A stretch of DNA of 64,000 nucleotides from a virus: the IMG/VR virus record IMGVR_UViG_3300032157_000002, positions 1 through 64,000 of that record; one strand, written 5' to 3'. Positions 54,714 through 62,764 of this stretch are shown piece by piece. The position numbers and the translations under genes are program-made. The notes under the pieces are model-generated. The model had not been told where the DNA came from. It was given only the letters and a program-made list of their open reading frames with translations, and searched no databases. Position 1 is the first letter of the stretch, and every line of letters starts with the position of its first letter.

Positions 54714-54961
54714 AAATCCCTCCTCCGCCTATGGACCAAGCCCTCGAAGAGGTGGCAAAAATCATCGCTCAAGAGCTTTGGTCGTGGGCTGCCGTCACCC
54801 CTTGGAGTGAACATGCCTGGGAGGAGGCCTTACTCGATATGCGGCTCGGCTTCAAGAGCGCCCACCCGCAGCGCCCCTTAACGCCGAACGAGAGCATGAC
54901 CGCCGCATTTATCCAGGATTGCTTCATGGCGGCGCGGAAGGTGCTTGACCCGCAATCATAG
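54710..54961 (+). CDS. hypothetical protein (83 aa)
   Basis: ATGA coupling. Helical and acidic (ALEEVAKIIAQELWSWAAVT). No family is recognised. Confidence 0.65.
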   Translation: MKIPPPPMDQALEEVAKIIAQELWSWAAVTPWSEHAWEEALLDMRLGFKSAHPQRPLTPNESMTAAFIQDCFMAARKVLDPQS

Positions 54962-55216
54962 CGTTTCTACCATAATCTTGTGATTCCCTCGGCGCTGCGA
55001 GGTTTCCGGTGGTGAGGGCGGGCATCATGTGAGTTGGCAGAGGCCAGGGGCGGAGCACTCCTGGTCATATGTTGAAAGCAAAGGTCGGTTCGGTGGCAAC
55101 GCCGAGGCTGCCTTAAGGCGGGTCACTCGTGAACCGTTAAATCGATCATCCCGCCCATTCGTTCCTGTCCCTTGTTCCAAAGTGAGGCTCGATCCTAAAG
55201 GCCAAGAAGGACACTC
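54962..55216. other. gap without recognised gene
   Basis: I see no convincing gene. GGGCGGG (about 55016) and CCCGCCC (about 55150) are inverted across 130 nt, so part of the gap may be structured. AAGAAGGACACTC before 55217 is the next gene's leader. Confidence 0.35.
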
Positions 55217-55678
55217 ATGCTTAGCCACTATGATCTAGACAAGTTCCGGGGGCTGGATGGCATCCGGCTTCTCGTCTGCGGTGGCCGTGATTTCAACGAT
55301 ACCGGCCTTGCCCATCGCCTCCTCGCCCGCATCCATGATGAATTTGGCATCAAACTCCTGATCCATGGCGATGCCCATGGCGCCGATCGTATCTGTGGCG
55401 CCTGGGCGCGCGCGGCCGGCATCGCGGTGCTGCCCTATCCGGCCGATTGGGACGATCTCAGCCATCCCGATGCCCTCATCAAACAGCGTCGTGACGGCAC
55501 TTCCTATGATGCACGCGCCGGCATTCGCCGCAATGGCTGGATGCTCGCCGAAGGCCGCCCCCATATGCTGCTCAGCCTCCCCGGAGGCCCCGGCACAGCG
55601 GATATGACCCGCAAAGCCTTCCATGCCGGCATCAAGATCATCAAGCCAAGTCATAGCCGGCAATTGGAGCTGATTTAG
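55217..55678 (+). CDS. DUF2493 (SLOG/YspA-like) protein
   Basis: RLLVCGGRDFNDTGLAHRLL, KLLIHGDAHGADRICGAWAR, VLPYPADWDD and LLSLPGGPGTADMTRKAFHA match DUF2493 from end to end. The family belongs to the SLOG Rossmann-like superfamily, which binds nucleotides or nucleotide-derived ligands. The substrate in phages is unknown. Confidence 0.85.
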   Translation: MLSHYDLDKFRGLDGIRLLVCGGRDFNDTGLAHRLLARIHDEFGIKLLIHGDAHGADRICGAWARAAGIAVLPYPADWDDLSHPDALIKQRRDGTSYDARAGIRRNGWMLAEGRPHMLLSLPGGPGTADMTRKAFHAGIKIIKPSHSRQLELI

Positions 55679-55865
55679 CCAAATCTGTGGCTCAACAACC
55701 ACATCTAGTAGGTGTTCCCAGGTAAAAGAGCAACATTCTGTAGACCCAAGATTGCGAATCAGCCAGGGTTTTCAACGGAAACTCTACTGTCAAGCGCATT
55801 CTGCGGGCGTATTAGTATCGCGCATGGAGCGAATGTTTACCATGAGCGAGTAAAGCGTCCAAAGA

Positions 55866-58139
55866 ATGATCCGGGGTCAATACATGGCGCTTTCTGGCGA
55901 ACTGATGGATAAAGTCGTCGTCTCCATGCAGGAGATGATGGCCGCTGGCGCGGTCGAAGAAGAGCGCCTCCCCCCATCCTATCTCGAAGATGAAGCGCTC
56001 TATCGCACCTTGCGACAATGGTTCGAGGTGGATGCCTCCCATTCCAATGAATGGCGCAAGAACGCCCGCGAGGATTTCGACTTCCTGGCGTCTGAGCAAT
56101 GGGATGAGATGACCAAGCGCGAGCTGGAGGCGCAAGGTCGCCCGGTCATCACCTTCAACCGCGTGCTCTCGGTCATCAAGGCGGTGGCCGGCATCGAGAT
56201 CAATGGTCGCCACGAGACCATCTTTATCCCGCGCGGCACCGATGCTGGCGATGTCCAAATCAACGAATTCCTCACCCAAGCCTCGCAATGGATGTCCGAT
56301 GGGTGCGATGCCGAGGATGAGCAATCCGAAGCCTTCCAGGACGCGCTGACTTGCGGCATGGGCTGGACCGAGGCGGTCATCTCCTATGAGCAGGAAGCTG
56401 ACGGCAAATATGTCGAGGTGAAGGTCGATCCGCTGGAGATGTATTGGGATCGCGATGCCCGCTCCAAGAATCTGATCGATGCCAAGCGCATCTGGCGGGT
56501 GCGGCGCATGCAGCTCGAAGATGCCCGCTCCTTCGTCGATGGCCTCGGTGTCAAAGTGCCCGACAGTGAACTCTCGGCGGATTGGGCCGGTATGGCGGGC
56601 TCGGAGGCCGATGTGTTGCGCCCGGTCGAGGATCGGCGGTTGCGTGAAGAAAATGTCGCCTTGCCGCATGATCCGCGCGCCGAAGTCTATATCGTCCAGG
56701 TGCAATGGTGGGAGCGCGAGCGCTATTGGCGGGTGGCCAACATTGATGGCCCCAACACCCAGGATTTGAACGAGGAAGAGTTCGCCGCCTTCAAGCAAAG
56801 AGCACAAATCCTTGGGATCGATGTGATCGCAGTGCCGCTGACGCGCCGGGTCTATAAGCAGGCGTTCCTCGGCAAGACACTCCTCGGGCCGGTGCGCCGG
56901 GCGCCAGCCATTGATCGCTTCTCCTTCACCTGCATTACCGGCGAAAAGCATCGCAATAAGGGCACATGGTTCGGCCTTGTCCGGCTGATGCGCGACCCGC
57001 AAATGTGGGCCAATAAATGGCTCAGCCAGACGCTTCATATCCTCAATTCCACCGCTAAGGGCGGTATCATCGCCGAAGAGGATGCTTTTGCCGATCAGCG
57101 CCAAGCCGAGGCCTCCTATGCCCAGGCCGATCGCATCACTTGGGCTGCGTCCAAGGCCATTTCGGGCAATAAGATCATGCAAAAGCCCGGTGTTGGCCTG
57201 CCGACCGGCTATGTCAATCTGCTAGAATTCGCCATCACCTCCATTCGCGATGTCACCGGCATCAATATGGAGCTGCTGGGCATGCGTGATGTGAATCAGC
57301 CCGGCATTTTGGAGGCGCAGCGCAAACAGGCCGCCCTCACCATTTTGGCCACGATCTTCGATAGTTTGCGCCGGTTCCGCAAGGAGATCGGGCGTATTCG
57401 CCTGAATTACATCCAAAACTATCTCTCCGATGGGCGTTTGATCCGCATTGTTGGCCCGGAAGGTGAGGGCTATCAGCTTGTGCCGCTCCTGCGTGACAAG
57501 ACGATCGGCCAATATGACGTGATCGTCGATGATGCCCCGACCTCGCCAAACCAGAAAGAGCAGACCTGGGGCTTGCTCATGCAGCTCATGCCAGCATTCA
57601 AGGGCATGATGACGCCGGAAGCAGCCTTGGTGCTGCTGGAATACAGCCCGCTGCCGTCCAAAGTGGTGCAGGCCTTCAAGCAGCTTATGCAGAAGCCCAA
57701 TCCTATGCAAGAGGCGCAACAGCAGCTCCTCATTGCGGGTGAGCAGGCCAAGGTTACGCTGGATCAGGCCAAGGCGATCGAATCTAAGGCCAATACCAAG
57801 CTTAAAGAGGCCCAGGCCGATAAGACCCGTGTTGATGCGGTGCTCGGCATGGCCCAGGTCGCCAGCGAACAAGCGGTGGCCAATATGGAGAATTCCCGCG
57901 CTGAGGAGATGCGGCGTTGGAATGAGCAAGATGGCGGGCTGTTCCGGATGGATGATAATCCGTTCGTGATCACGCCGCCGCAAAATCTTGGCCAGACCAT
58001 CGGGCAGGGGCCGCAATTGCCGATGCTGCCAACCGCTGGTCAGGCGCAACCACCGTTCCCGGCCGAGCCGCCGATGGCGCCGGCTGATGGAGCATTACCA
58101 GTTCCGCCGCTTGCTGGGGGCAATGGCAGCGGCTTTTAA
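55866..58139 (+). CDS. portal protein, P22-like
   Basis: The 757-residue product has WRKNAREDFDFLASEQWDEM, GRPVITFNRVLSVIKAVAGI, VDPLEMYWDRDARSKNLIDA and the central block HILNSTAKGGIIAEEDAF, then DVTGINMELLGMRDVNQPGI, all in the order of P22-type portals. The C-terminal 150 residues are coiled coil then Pro/Ala-rich. It forms the DNA channel and docks TerL. A second start at 55884 (MALSGEL) is possible; neither has a strong leader. Confidence 0.9.
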   Translation: MIRGQYMALSGELMDKVVVSMQEMMAAGAVEEERLPPSYLEDEALYRTLRQWFEVDASHSNEWRKNAREDFDFLASEQWDEMTKRELEAQGRPVITFNRVLSVIKAVAGIEINGRHETIFIPRGTDAGDVQINEFLTQASQWMSDGCDAEDEQSEAFQDALTCGMGWTEAVISYEQEADGKYVEVKVDPLEMYWDRDARSKNLIDAKRIWRVRRMQLEDARSFVDGLGVKVPDSELSADWAGMAGSEADVLRPVEDRRLREENVALPHDPRAEVYIVQVQWWERERYWRVANIDGPNTQDLNEEEFAAFKQRAQILGIDVIAVPLTRRVYKQAFLGKTLLGPVRRAPAIDRFSFTCITGEKHRNKGTWFGLVRLMRDPQMWANKWLSQTLHILNSTAKGGIIAEEDAFADQRQAEASYAQADRITWAASKAISGNKIMQKPGVGLPTGYVNLLEFAITSIRDVTGINMELLGMRDVNQPGILEAQRKQAALTILATIFDSLRRFRKEIGRIRLNYIQNYLSDGRLIRIVGPEGEGYQLVPLLRDKTIGQYDVIVDDAPTSPNQKEQTWGLLMQLMPAFKGMMTPEAALVLLEYSPLPSKVVQAFKQLMQKPNPMQEAQQQLLIAGEQAKVTLDQAKAIESKANTKLKEAQADKTRVDAVLGMAQVASEQAVANMENSRAEEMRRWNEQDGGLFRMDDNPFVITPPQNLGQTIGQGPQLPMLPTAGQAQPPFPAEPPMAPADGALPVPPLAGGNGSGF

Positions 58140-58150
58140 GGGGGTAACCT

Positions 58151-59527
58151 ATGGCTAATCCGATGATTCCGCTGCCGGCTGACGTGTTGGCGCCGCCAAC
58201 CGCACCTGTGGCAACACCGCCTGCGCCGAATGGCGCGGCACCCAATGGTGCAGCACCGGCCGATGTCGCCGCTTTGGCGCCGGAGATCGCCTTTCTGAAG
58301 CAGCATGGCATGGAGGCTGAAGCCCAAGAGCTTGGTGCCCAGCTTGAGTCCATTCTCAAGGCCGCGCAGAACGGCGCTGGCGACCCTGCCAGCCAGGGTT
58401 TGCCAACGGCGGCACCCATCACCCAGCCGTCAGCGCCCCAGGCACCAGCGGCCCAGCAAACCGCTCTGGAGAAGGCGCTTGATCCGCTGGCGCCGGAGGG
58501 CGCGAACCAGACCACCACGGAGGGCTCTGACGGCGAGCTGGTCGAGGGCATTGTGATCGATGCCAATGGTCGGCCGCGCGATGCCCAGACCGGGCAATAT
58601 GTGCCGCTCAAGGCGCTGCATCGCGAGCGCGATAAGGTGAAAGACCTGCGCTCGGAGCTGCAACAGCAGCGCGAGATGAATGCGCGGGTTGAGGAGCGGT
58701 TGGCGGTGCTCAATGAGCTGCTGGCTTCGGGTGGGGAGTTGCCCCAGGCCCAGCAGCAGCAACAGCCGGCAGCGCCTGATCCGTTGGCGCCGCCTTCGCT
58801 GGATGAGCTGGTCGATCCTGATGTGGACATTTTTAAGTCCGCTAAGCAGATGCAGGATTACCTCAAGAAATATGCTGATTATGCCGCGCGCCTCAAGGCG
58901 GAGCTGGATAATGCGGTCGAAGCCAAGATCAAGCCGACCCAGCAGCAGATTCAGGAGATGAGCGTTAGTCAGGCGATCCAGCGTGATCTTACCTCGTTTG
59001 TGGCCAAAAATCCAGACCTGCCCGATGCTTACAAGCATCTGCGCAAGGCCAGAGCGGATGGTTTGAAGGTGGTTGGCTTTGGCAGCGATGAGGAGATTAC
59101 CGCTTATCTCAACAATGAAGAGAAGGTGCTGCAACAGCGCTCGCTGGCTCAGAATAAGAGCTTCGCCCAGGCGGTGTATGATTTGGCCAAGACCTATGGC
59201 TATCAGAAGCAAGCCGAGCCTGCGCCGACGCCGGAGGCCACACCCGCGCCGGTTGCCGCTCAGCAAGCACCCGCTGCCCCGCAGGCTCAGGCTCCGGCCG
59301 TTGATCCTGCGGCGGCAGCCAAGGTGCAGGCGCTCGCCGCTGCTCAGCAGCAGGCTGGCGCGACCTTGAATGGCCATGGCGGCACCCCGGCTGAAGGGCT
59401 GACGGTGCAGCAGCTTGTGAATATGAACGATGCCCAGTTCCTGGATTTGGCGGCCAAGCTCGGCAAGGCCAGCGGCGGCACTGGTTCGGGCTTGCGCAAG
59501 CTGGATGAATTGCTCAGGGGGCTGTGA
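58151..59527 (+). CDS. scaffold-like protein (458 aa)
   Basis: GGGGGTAACCT precedes ATG 58151. The N-terminus is Ala/Pro-rich, then GQYVPLKALHRERDKVKDLR and a coiled coil, a compact middle (DELVDPDVDIFKSAKQMQDY), a helical part (QRDLTSFVAKNPDLPDAYKH) and an Ala/Gln/Pro tail. A low-complexity coiled-coil protein just after the portal is typical of capsid scaffolds. No capsid gene follows inside the window. Confidence 0.75.
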   Translation: MANPMIPLPADVLAPPTAPVATPPAPNGAAPNGAAPADVAALAPEIAFLKQHGMEAEAQELGAQLESILKAAQNGAGDPASQGLPTAAPITQPSAPQAPAAQQTALEKALDPLAPEGANQTTTEGSDGELVEGIVIDANGRPRDAQTGQYVPLKALHRERDKVKDLRSELQQQREMNARVEERLAVLNELLASGGELPQAQQQQQPAAPDPLAPPSLDELVDPDVDIFKSAKQMQDYLKKYADYAARLKAELDNAVEAKIKPTQQQIQEMSVSQAIQRDLTSFVAKNPDLPDAYKHLRKARADGLKVVGFGSDEEITAYLNNEEKVLQQRSLAQNKSFAQAVYDLAKTYGYQKQAEPAPTPEATPAPVAAQQAPAAPQAQAPAVDPAAAAKVQALAAAQQQAGATLNGHGGTPAEGLTVQQLVNMNDAQFLDLAAKLGKASGGTGSGLRKLDELLRGL

Positions 59528-59883
59528 TGGGGACGGTTAGCCCGGAATTCTGCTTGGCGAGCTTCATTGGGGTGAGCTGGGCGTTCACGGTTTACATTGC
59601 TTATCATGTTGGCCGTGGCCTGGAGTCGCGGAGTTGGGATCATGCCTATCGCCGCCAGCGGACGCAGCTTTTCGCGGCGCCGTGGTATACGGGTCTTGAA
59701 CGGGAAAGCGATTTCGCCTATATTAACGGGAAATGCGGTGCCCAACATGTACGTGATAGCCATGCAATACATGGCGCCGTTCCCCAATTGCCGAGCCCAG
59801 TGCGATTCTGGCGCAAGCCCATGCTTATCGTGGCTCGGCATTGCCTTGAGAAACTGAAGATCAGCAGCCCAAGTCAAGCATGA
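59527..59883 (+). CDS. small membrane-anchored protein (118 aa), doubtful 3' part
   Basis: TGATG coupling to the scaffold gene. One helix (FCLASFIGVSWAFTVYIAYH) precedes a basic tail. The second half has poor composition and overlaps another open frame, so the true end may differ. Confidence 0.45.
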   Translation: MGTVSPEFCLASFIGVSWAFTVYIAYHVGRGLESRSWDHAYRRQRTQLFAAPWYTGLERESDFAYINGKCGAQHVRDSHAIHGAVPQLPSPVRFWRKPMLIVARHCLEKLKISSPSQA

Positions 59884-59920
59884 TATCCATCAAACTCCTG
59901 GCTGCATAAGATGACGACAC

Positions 59921-59966
59921 AAGTGGCCCAAAGAGAACATGATACCCAACATGAATGTGGCCACTT
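59921..59966. other. 8-bp stem-loop before the Thr tRNA cluster
   Basis: AAGTGGCC (59921-59928) pairs with GGCCACTT (59959-59966) around a 30-nt loop starting CAA. Confidence 0.55.
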
Positions 59967-59972
59967 ATGAAT

Positions 59973-60047
59973 GCCGCATTAGATCAGTGGCAGATCGCAG
60001 CTTTGGTAAAGCTGAGGCCGATGGTTCAATTCCATCATGCGGCACCA
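59973..60047 (+). tRNA. tRNA-Thr (GGT)
   Basis: Acceptor GCCGCAT/ATGCGGC with ACCA, anticodon loop TTGGTAA, T-loop TTCAATT. All arms are standard. Confidence 0.9.
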
Positions 60048-60050
60048 GAA

Positions 60051-60158
60051 TTGCGAAGCGCTCCCCGGTGGTTTTAGGCGGGTGCCGTTGAGGATCATCG
60101 AAATTCAGGCATGCCGGCCTAGGCTAACGGCATGGCGGTCGGGAGGGCTTCGCAACCA
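60051..60158 (+). ncRNA. rod-like element ending in CCA
   Basis: TTGCGAAGC pairs with GCTTCGCAA and, after a 1x1 mismatch, CTCCC pairs with GGGAG (60051-60065 with 60141-60155); CCA follows directly. An inner TGCCGTT/AACGGCA stem lies inside. Read as an acceptor, TGCGAAG/CTTCGCA-A-CCA fits a tRNA end, but no cloverleaf is visible. Confidence 0.4.
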
Positions 60159-60160
60159 CC

Positions 60161-60234
60161 GTCGGCCTAGCTCAAGCGGTCAGAGCGCCGCTCTCATAAG
60201 GCGGAGGTTCCCGGTTCGAGTCCGGGGGTCGATA
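60161..60234 (+). tRNA. tRNA with CAT anticodon (Met or Ile2)
   Basis: Acceptor GTCGGCC/GGTCGAT, anticodon loop CTCATAA, T-loop TTCGAGT. No CCA is encoded. CAT could be elongator Met or, if lysidine-modified, Ile. Confidence 0.88.
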
Positions 60235-60235
60235 C

Positions 60236-60309
60236 GCCGGGATAGTTCAGTGGTAGAACAGCGCCTTCGTAACGCGACAACTGGGGTTCGATTCCCCGTC
60301 CTGGCACCA
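60236..60309 (+). tRNA. tRNA-Thr (CGT), weak anticodon stem
   Basis: Acceptor GCCGGGA/TCCTGGC with ACCA, anticodon loop TTCGTAA and T-loop TTCGATT. Two of five anticodon-stem pairs are mismatched. Confidence 0.82.
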
Positions 60310-60386
60310 GCCGATCTAGCTCATCGGGTTAGAGCATCCGCCTTGTAAGCGGGAGGTGAGGGGTTCGAGTCCTCTGATCGGCACCA
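60310..60386 (+). tRNA. tRNA-Thr (TGT)
   Basis: Acceptor GCCGATC/GATCGGC with ACCA, anticodon loop CTTGTAA, T-loop TTCGAGT. It abuts the previous tRNA with no spacer. Confidence 0.9.
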
Positions 60387-60390
60387 ATTT

Positions 60391-60492
60391 GCGGCCCATG
60401 CAAGAGGTGAAGGCCTATCTTCAATCCTTGGCCGCAACAGAAACCGACGCGCCCAATATACCTGTGATAGCCTGACAAGTCTGGCGCGTCGG
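60391..60492. terminator. two stem-loops at a convergent junction
   Basis: GCGGCC (60391-60396) pairs with GGCCGC (60430-60435), and CCGACGCGCC (60444-60453) pairs with GGCGCGTCGG (60483-60492). Rightward tRNAs and leftward genes meet here. Confidence 0.6.
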
Positions 60493-60708
60493 TTAATCTT
60501 CGCGCCTGCGGCGGCAGGCCGGGATGTCATAGGCATCAAAGGCGTGGACGACGATGCCGAAGGGTGGCCCGTTGAGCCAGGACGGATCGGCCCGCTCTTT
60601 CTCGCCGATTTTCACCGCAATGATATAGTGGTCGCCCTTATCGACGCAGCGGAACTCGTTTCCGTACATCCAGAAATGCTCGCCGATCTTGAACTCGTCA
60701 TGGGTCAT
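60493..60708 (-). CDS. hypothetical protein (71 aa)
   Basis: ATGA coupling to the upstream membrane gene places the start at 60708. HDEFKIGEHFWMYGNEFRCV is aromatic and beta-rich; the tail is basic. It resembles small phage domains of unknown role. Confidence 0.65.
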   Translation of the reverse strand: MTHDEFKIGEHFWMYGNEFRCVDKGDHYIIAVKIGEKERADPSWLNGPPFGIVVHAFDAYDIPACRRRRED

Positions 60709-60902
60709 TCCAGCACCTCCATCCAGCCGAACCACACGCCAATACCAAGCGCCAGAATGAGGCAAATCAAGAAGATTTGGAAGGACAGCTCGCCCCACCA
60801 CATGCCAGGATTGTGTGAGCTGAAGGGCGTCATGCTCAGAACCATGCCGAGCATCGCAAGCCATCCGATGGTGACGACTGTCATGAAGAGATAGGGGATC
60901 AT
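60705..60902 (-). CDS. small membrane protein, two helices (65 aa)
   Basis: Helices MIPYLFMTVVTIGWLAMLGM and FQIFLICLILALGIGVWFGW flank a Trp-containing loop. It is coupled on both sides (ATGA). Confidence 0.7.
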   Translation of the reverse strand: MIPYLFMTVVTIGWLAMLGMVLSMTPFSSHNPGMWWGELSFQIFLICLILALGIGVWFGWMEVLE

Positions 60903-61102
60903 TTGCGCTTCACCGGCTTCGGCGGACGGTTCCAGGGAAGGGCGTGAGCTGGATAGAGGCCCATGCTATCCATGTGACAATCGTCCCACCATTCGCGTTC
61001 CCAGAGGATGACCCTGACCTTCGTCTTGGCGAAATCGTATTTGTAGTAATTCCAGGCTCGGGTGATCATCTTCGAGTTGGTACGTATGACGGCGGCGTAC
61101 AT
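60899..61102 (-). CDS. small basic protein (67 aa)
   Basis: ATG 61102 lies 2 nt after the upstream stop. YYKYDFAKTKVRVILWEREW is aromatic and basic; the end is KPVKRK. The function is unknown. Confidence 0.6.
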   Translation of the reverse strand: MYAAVIRTNSKMITRAWNYYKYDFAKTKVRVILWEREWWDDCHMDSMGLYPAHALPWNRPPKPVKRK

Positions 61103-61104
61103 GA

Positions 61105-61467
61105 CTATGGTCCCAACCCGATCTGTGCGGCCTCGATCATGCTGCGCAGCTCTTGGATTGCCCAAGGCGTAAGATGTTCCACGCCATAGAGATCAAGATA
61201 GCTGCTGGCGAGATCGATGGCAGCGATGGGATATCCTGCCTTTATATGGAGCGCGACGGCTGAGACTGCTAGAATGCTAAGTGTGCGTGGTAAGTTAAGC
61301 TTTGCAACCTCACGGACAGCATCCGCCTCGGCGCTGGCTGCTCTTTCGTAAAGTTCCCTGGCTTCAGCCTTGGTATCCTCGTCATGGCTGGATTTGGATG
61401 CCATCCAGATGCGCTCAGCCATGCCGGCATAGTCTTCAGACTTTCGATGATATGTTAGCCAATTCAT
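61105..61467 (-). CDS. hypothetical helical protein (120 aa)
   Basis: ATG 61467 follows CCAAGGAGAGAGAC. It is helical (KAEARELYERAASAEADAVR) with a mildly hydrophobic centre. It lies just after tRNA-Arg. Confidence 0.65.
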   Translation of the reverse strand: MNWLTYHRKSEDYAGMAERIWMASKSSHDEDTKAEARELYERAASAEADAVREVAKLNLPRTLSILAVSAVALHIKAGYPIAAIDLASSYLDLYGVEHLTPWAIQELRSMIEAAQIGLGP

Positions 61468-61483
61468 GTCTCTCTCCTTGGGT

Positions 61484-61560
61484 TGGCGACCCCGGCAGGG
61501 GTTGAACCTGCAACCTAGCGGGTAGAAGCCGCTTGCTCTAGTCCATTGAGCTACGGGGCC
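61484..61560 (-). tRNA. tRNA-Arg (TCT)
   Basis: Acceptor GGCCCCG/CGGGGTC, discriminator G, CCA; anticodon loop CTTCTAC; T-loop TTCAACC. All arms are standard. Confidence 0.92.
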
Positions 61561-61562
61561 GA

Positions 61563-61727
61563 TTACAATATAGCGATGAAGAACAGGATGAAAATGATCC
61601 ATCCCAGGCAATCGCTGTCGTTGTCATCCTCCTCTTCGGCCTGTTTTGCCTCCCGTTCTCTTTCGCGGGCGCGGCGCTCATGCCACCGCTTTCTGCGACG
61701 CTCGCGGAGTTCGGCATCATCCATCAT
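61563..61727 (-). CDS. 54-residue charged membrane peptide
   Basis: The frame runs from ATG 61727 (ATGA overlap with the upstream stop) to TAA 61563. An Arg/Glu-rich helix (ELRERRRKRWHERRARERER) is followed by an acidic stretch and one hydrophobic helix (LGWIIFILFFIAIL). Confidence 0.6.
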   Translation of the reverse strand: MMDDAELRERRRKRWHERRAREREREAKQAEEEDDNDSDCLGWIIFILFFIAIL

Positions 61728-62053
61728 GGCCACCGATCTTTCCCGGTCAACACCCCCAGCAGATAGGGAATGCTGCGCGGCTCTTCCTCCTTGAGGCGGA
61801 AGCCGTAGAAGGTATCGATGTCGTTGAAGCTTCGGCCAAGGTCATCGGTGATGGTGCCGAAGCTGGTGAGGCCGGCTTGCTCAAAGGCGGTGCGGGCTGA
61901 GGCCTTGCTCTTGAAATGCAGCGTTTCTGTGCAGCAGCCGCAGGTTTTGTTTGCCTCGACCACATAAGGCGCTTGGCGGTGAATGCGTCTGGCCTCCTTG
62001 GCGGCCTTCTCTTCGCGTTCGCGCTTGCGCTTTCTCCATTCTGCTTTCCCCAT
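61724..62053 (-). CDS. hypothetical protein with CGCC motif (109 aa)
   Basis: ATG 62053 follows CCAAGGAGAGAAGCC. The N-terminus is very basic (EWRKRKREREEKAAKEARR). A CGCCTETLHF motif and an alpha/beta C-terminus follow. Possibly nucleic-acid binding. Confidence 0.65.
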   Translation of the reverse strand: MGKAEWRKRKREREEKAAKEARRIHRQAPYVVEANKTCGCCTETLHFKSKASARTAFEQAGLTSFGTITDDLGRSFNDIDTFYGFRLKEEEPRSIPYLLGVLTGKDRWP

Positions 62054-62071
62054 GGCTTCTCTCCTTGGTAA

Positions 62072-62146
62072 TGGCAGACCGGCTCGGATTTGAACCGAGG
62101 ATCGCGGATTAAGAGTCCGCTGCCTTAACCACTTGGCCACCGGTCT
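62072..62146 (-). tRNA. tRNA-Lys (CTT)
   Basis: Acceptor AGACCGG/CCGGTCT, GCCA end, anticodon loop CTCTTAA, T-loop TTCAAAT. All arms are standard. Confidence 0.92.
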
Positions 62147-62153
62147 ATATTAT

Positions 62154-62288
62154 TTAGCAGCCGCCGCCACTGACTCTCCAGATGACCCAGCCAATGAAGA
62201 CCAGAAGCGCCCAGTTCCAGAGGCCATAGGAAATCCAGAAGGCGATTTGAAAATTAGGGTCATCCCATGGGTGCTGTTTATCGTTCAT
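62154..62288 (-). CDS. 44-residue membrane peptide
   Basis: ATG 62288 follows CCAAGGAGAGTGAC. One helix (GLWNWALLVFIGWVIWRVSG) near the C-terminus. It is placed between two tRNAs. Confidence 0.65.
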   Translation of the reverse strand: MNDKQHPWDDPNFQIAFWISYGLWNWALLVFIGWVIWRVSGGGC

Positions 62289-62307
62289 GTCACTCTCCTT
62301 GGGTATT

Positions 62308-62384
62308 TGGTAGTCCAGGTAGGAGTCGAACCCACGACCTTCGCTGTGTAAAAGCGCCGCTCTGACCAACTGAGCTACTGGACC
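62308..62384 (-). tRNA. tRNA-Val (TAC)
   Basis: Acceptor GGTCCAG/CTGGACT with ACCA, anticodon loop TTTACAC, T-loop TTCGACT. One mismatch occurs at the base of the anticodon stem. Confidence 0.9.
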
Positions 62385-62386
62385 AA

Positions 62387-62476
62387 TGGTGGGTCACCGA
62401 GGAATCGAACCTCTAAGGCATCCACCCCTCGTTTATCAGCCGACAGGTTTACAGCCTGTTGAGGGGAAAGCGACCC
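62387..62476 (-). tRNA. tRNA-Tyr (GTA) without a D-arm
   Basis: Acceptor GGGTCGC/GTGACCC with ACCA, anticodon stem ACAGG/CCTGT with loop CTGTAAA, and T-loop TTCGATT. Only 10 nt separate the acceptor from the anticodon stem. Its CCCCTC (62461-62466) pairs instead with GAGGGG (62425-62430) in the variable region. Confidence 0.8.
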
Positions 62477-62482
62477 TATGCT

Positions 62483-62764
62483 TTAGTTCTGAGACGGCTC
62501 GGGGTCTTTCGGGAGCCAGCGCTCCTTGAAGGCCTCTTTATCGTCGTCATATTCCTTCTCGAAATCCTCCTTAGAGGGAGCATCTTCGGTAGGTTCGTAT
62601 TTGGGTTCGTCTTTCTGCATGGCGATCCTCACATTGGGCCAGACTTCATTGAAGAGCATGGATGGCTGGCGTTTCGATCCATCCTCATTGAGCCAGCGCT
62701 TATAGATAACAACGCCATCATGGTAGATGTACAGTTCTCGGCCGTGACGCTCGCTCCAGATCAT
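62483..62764 (-). CDS. hypothetical protein (93 aa), acidic tail
   Basis: ATGA coupling. A beta-rich start (GRELYIYHDGVVIYKRWLNE) precedes a Glu/Asp-rich helical tail. No family is recognised. Confidence 0.65.
   Translation of the reverse strand: MIWSERHGRELYIYHDGVVIYKRWLNEDGSKRQPSMLFNEVWPNVRIAMQKDEPKYEPTEDAPSKEDFEKEYDDDKEAFKERWLPKDPEPSQN

Noticed and set aside
55812-57182. 456-codon minus-strand frame inside the portal gene
   Set aside because: Antisense shadow of the portal; no family resemblance or start signal.
57970-59377. Minus-strand frames opposite the scaffold gene
   Set aside because: Low-complexity Ser/Ala/Leu/Arg shadows of a repetitive Ala/Pro/Gln coding sequence.
59597-59857. 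Alternative 86-codon frame inside 59527-59883
   Set aside because: No ribosome-binding site; the coupled frame at 59527 is preferred, though neither 3' half is convincing.
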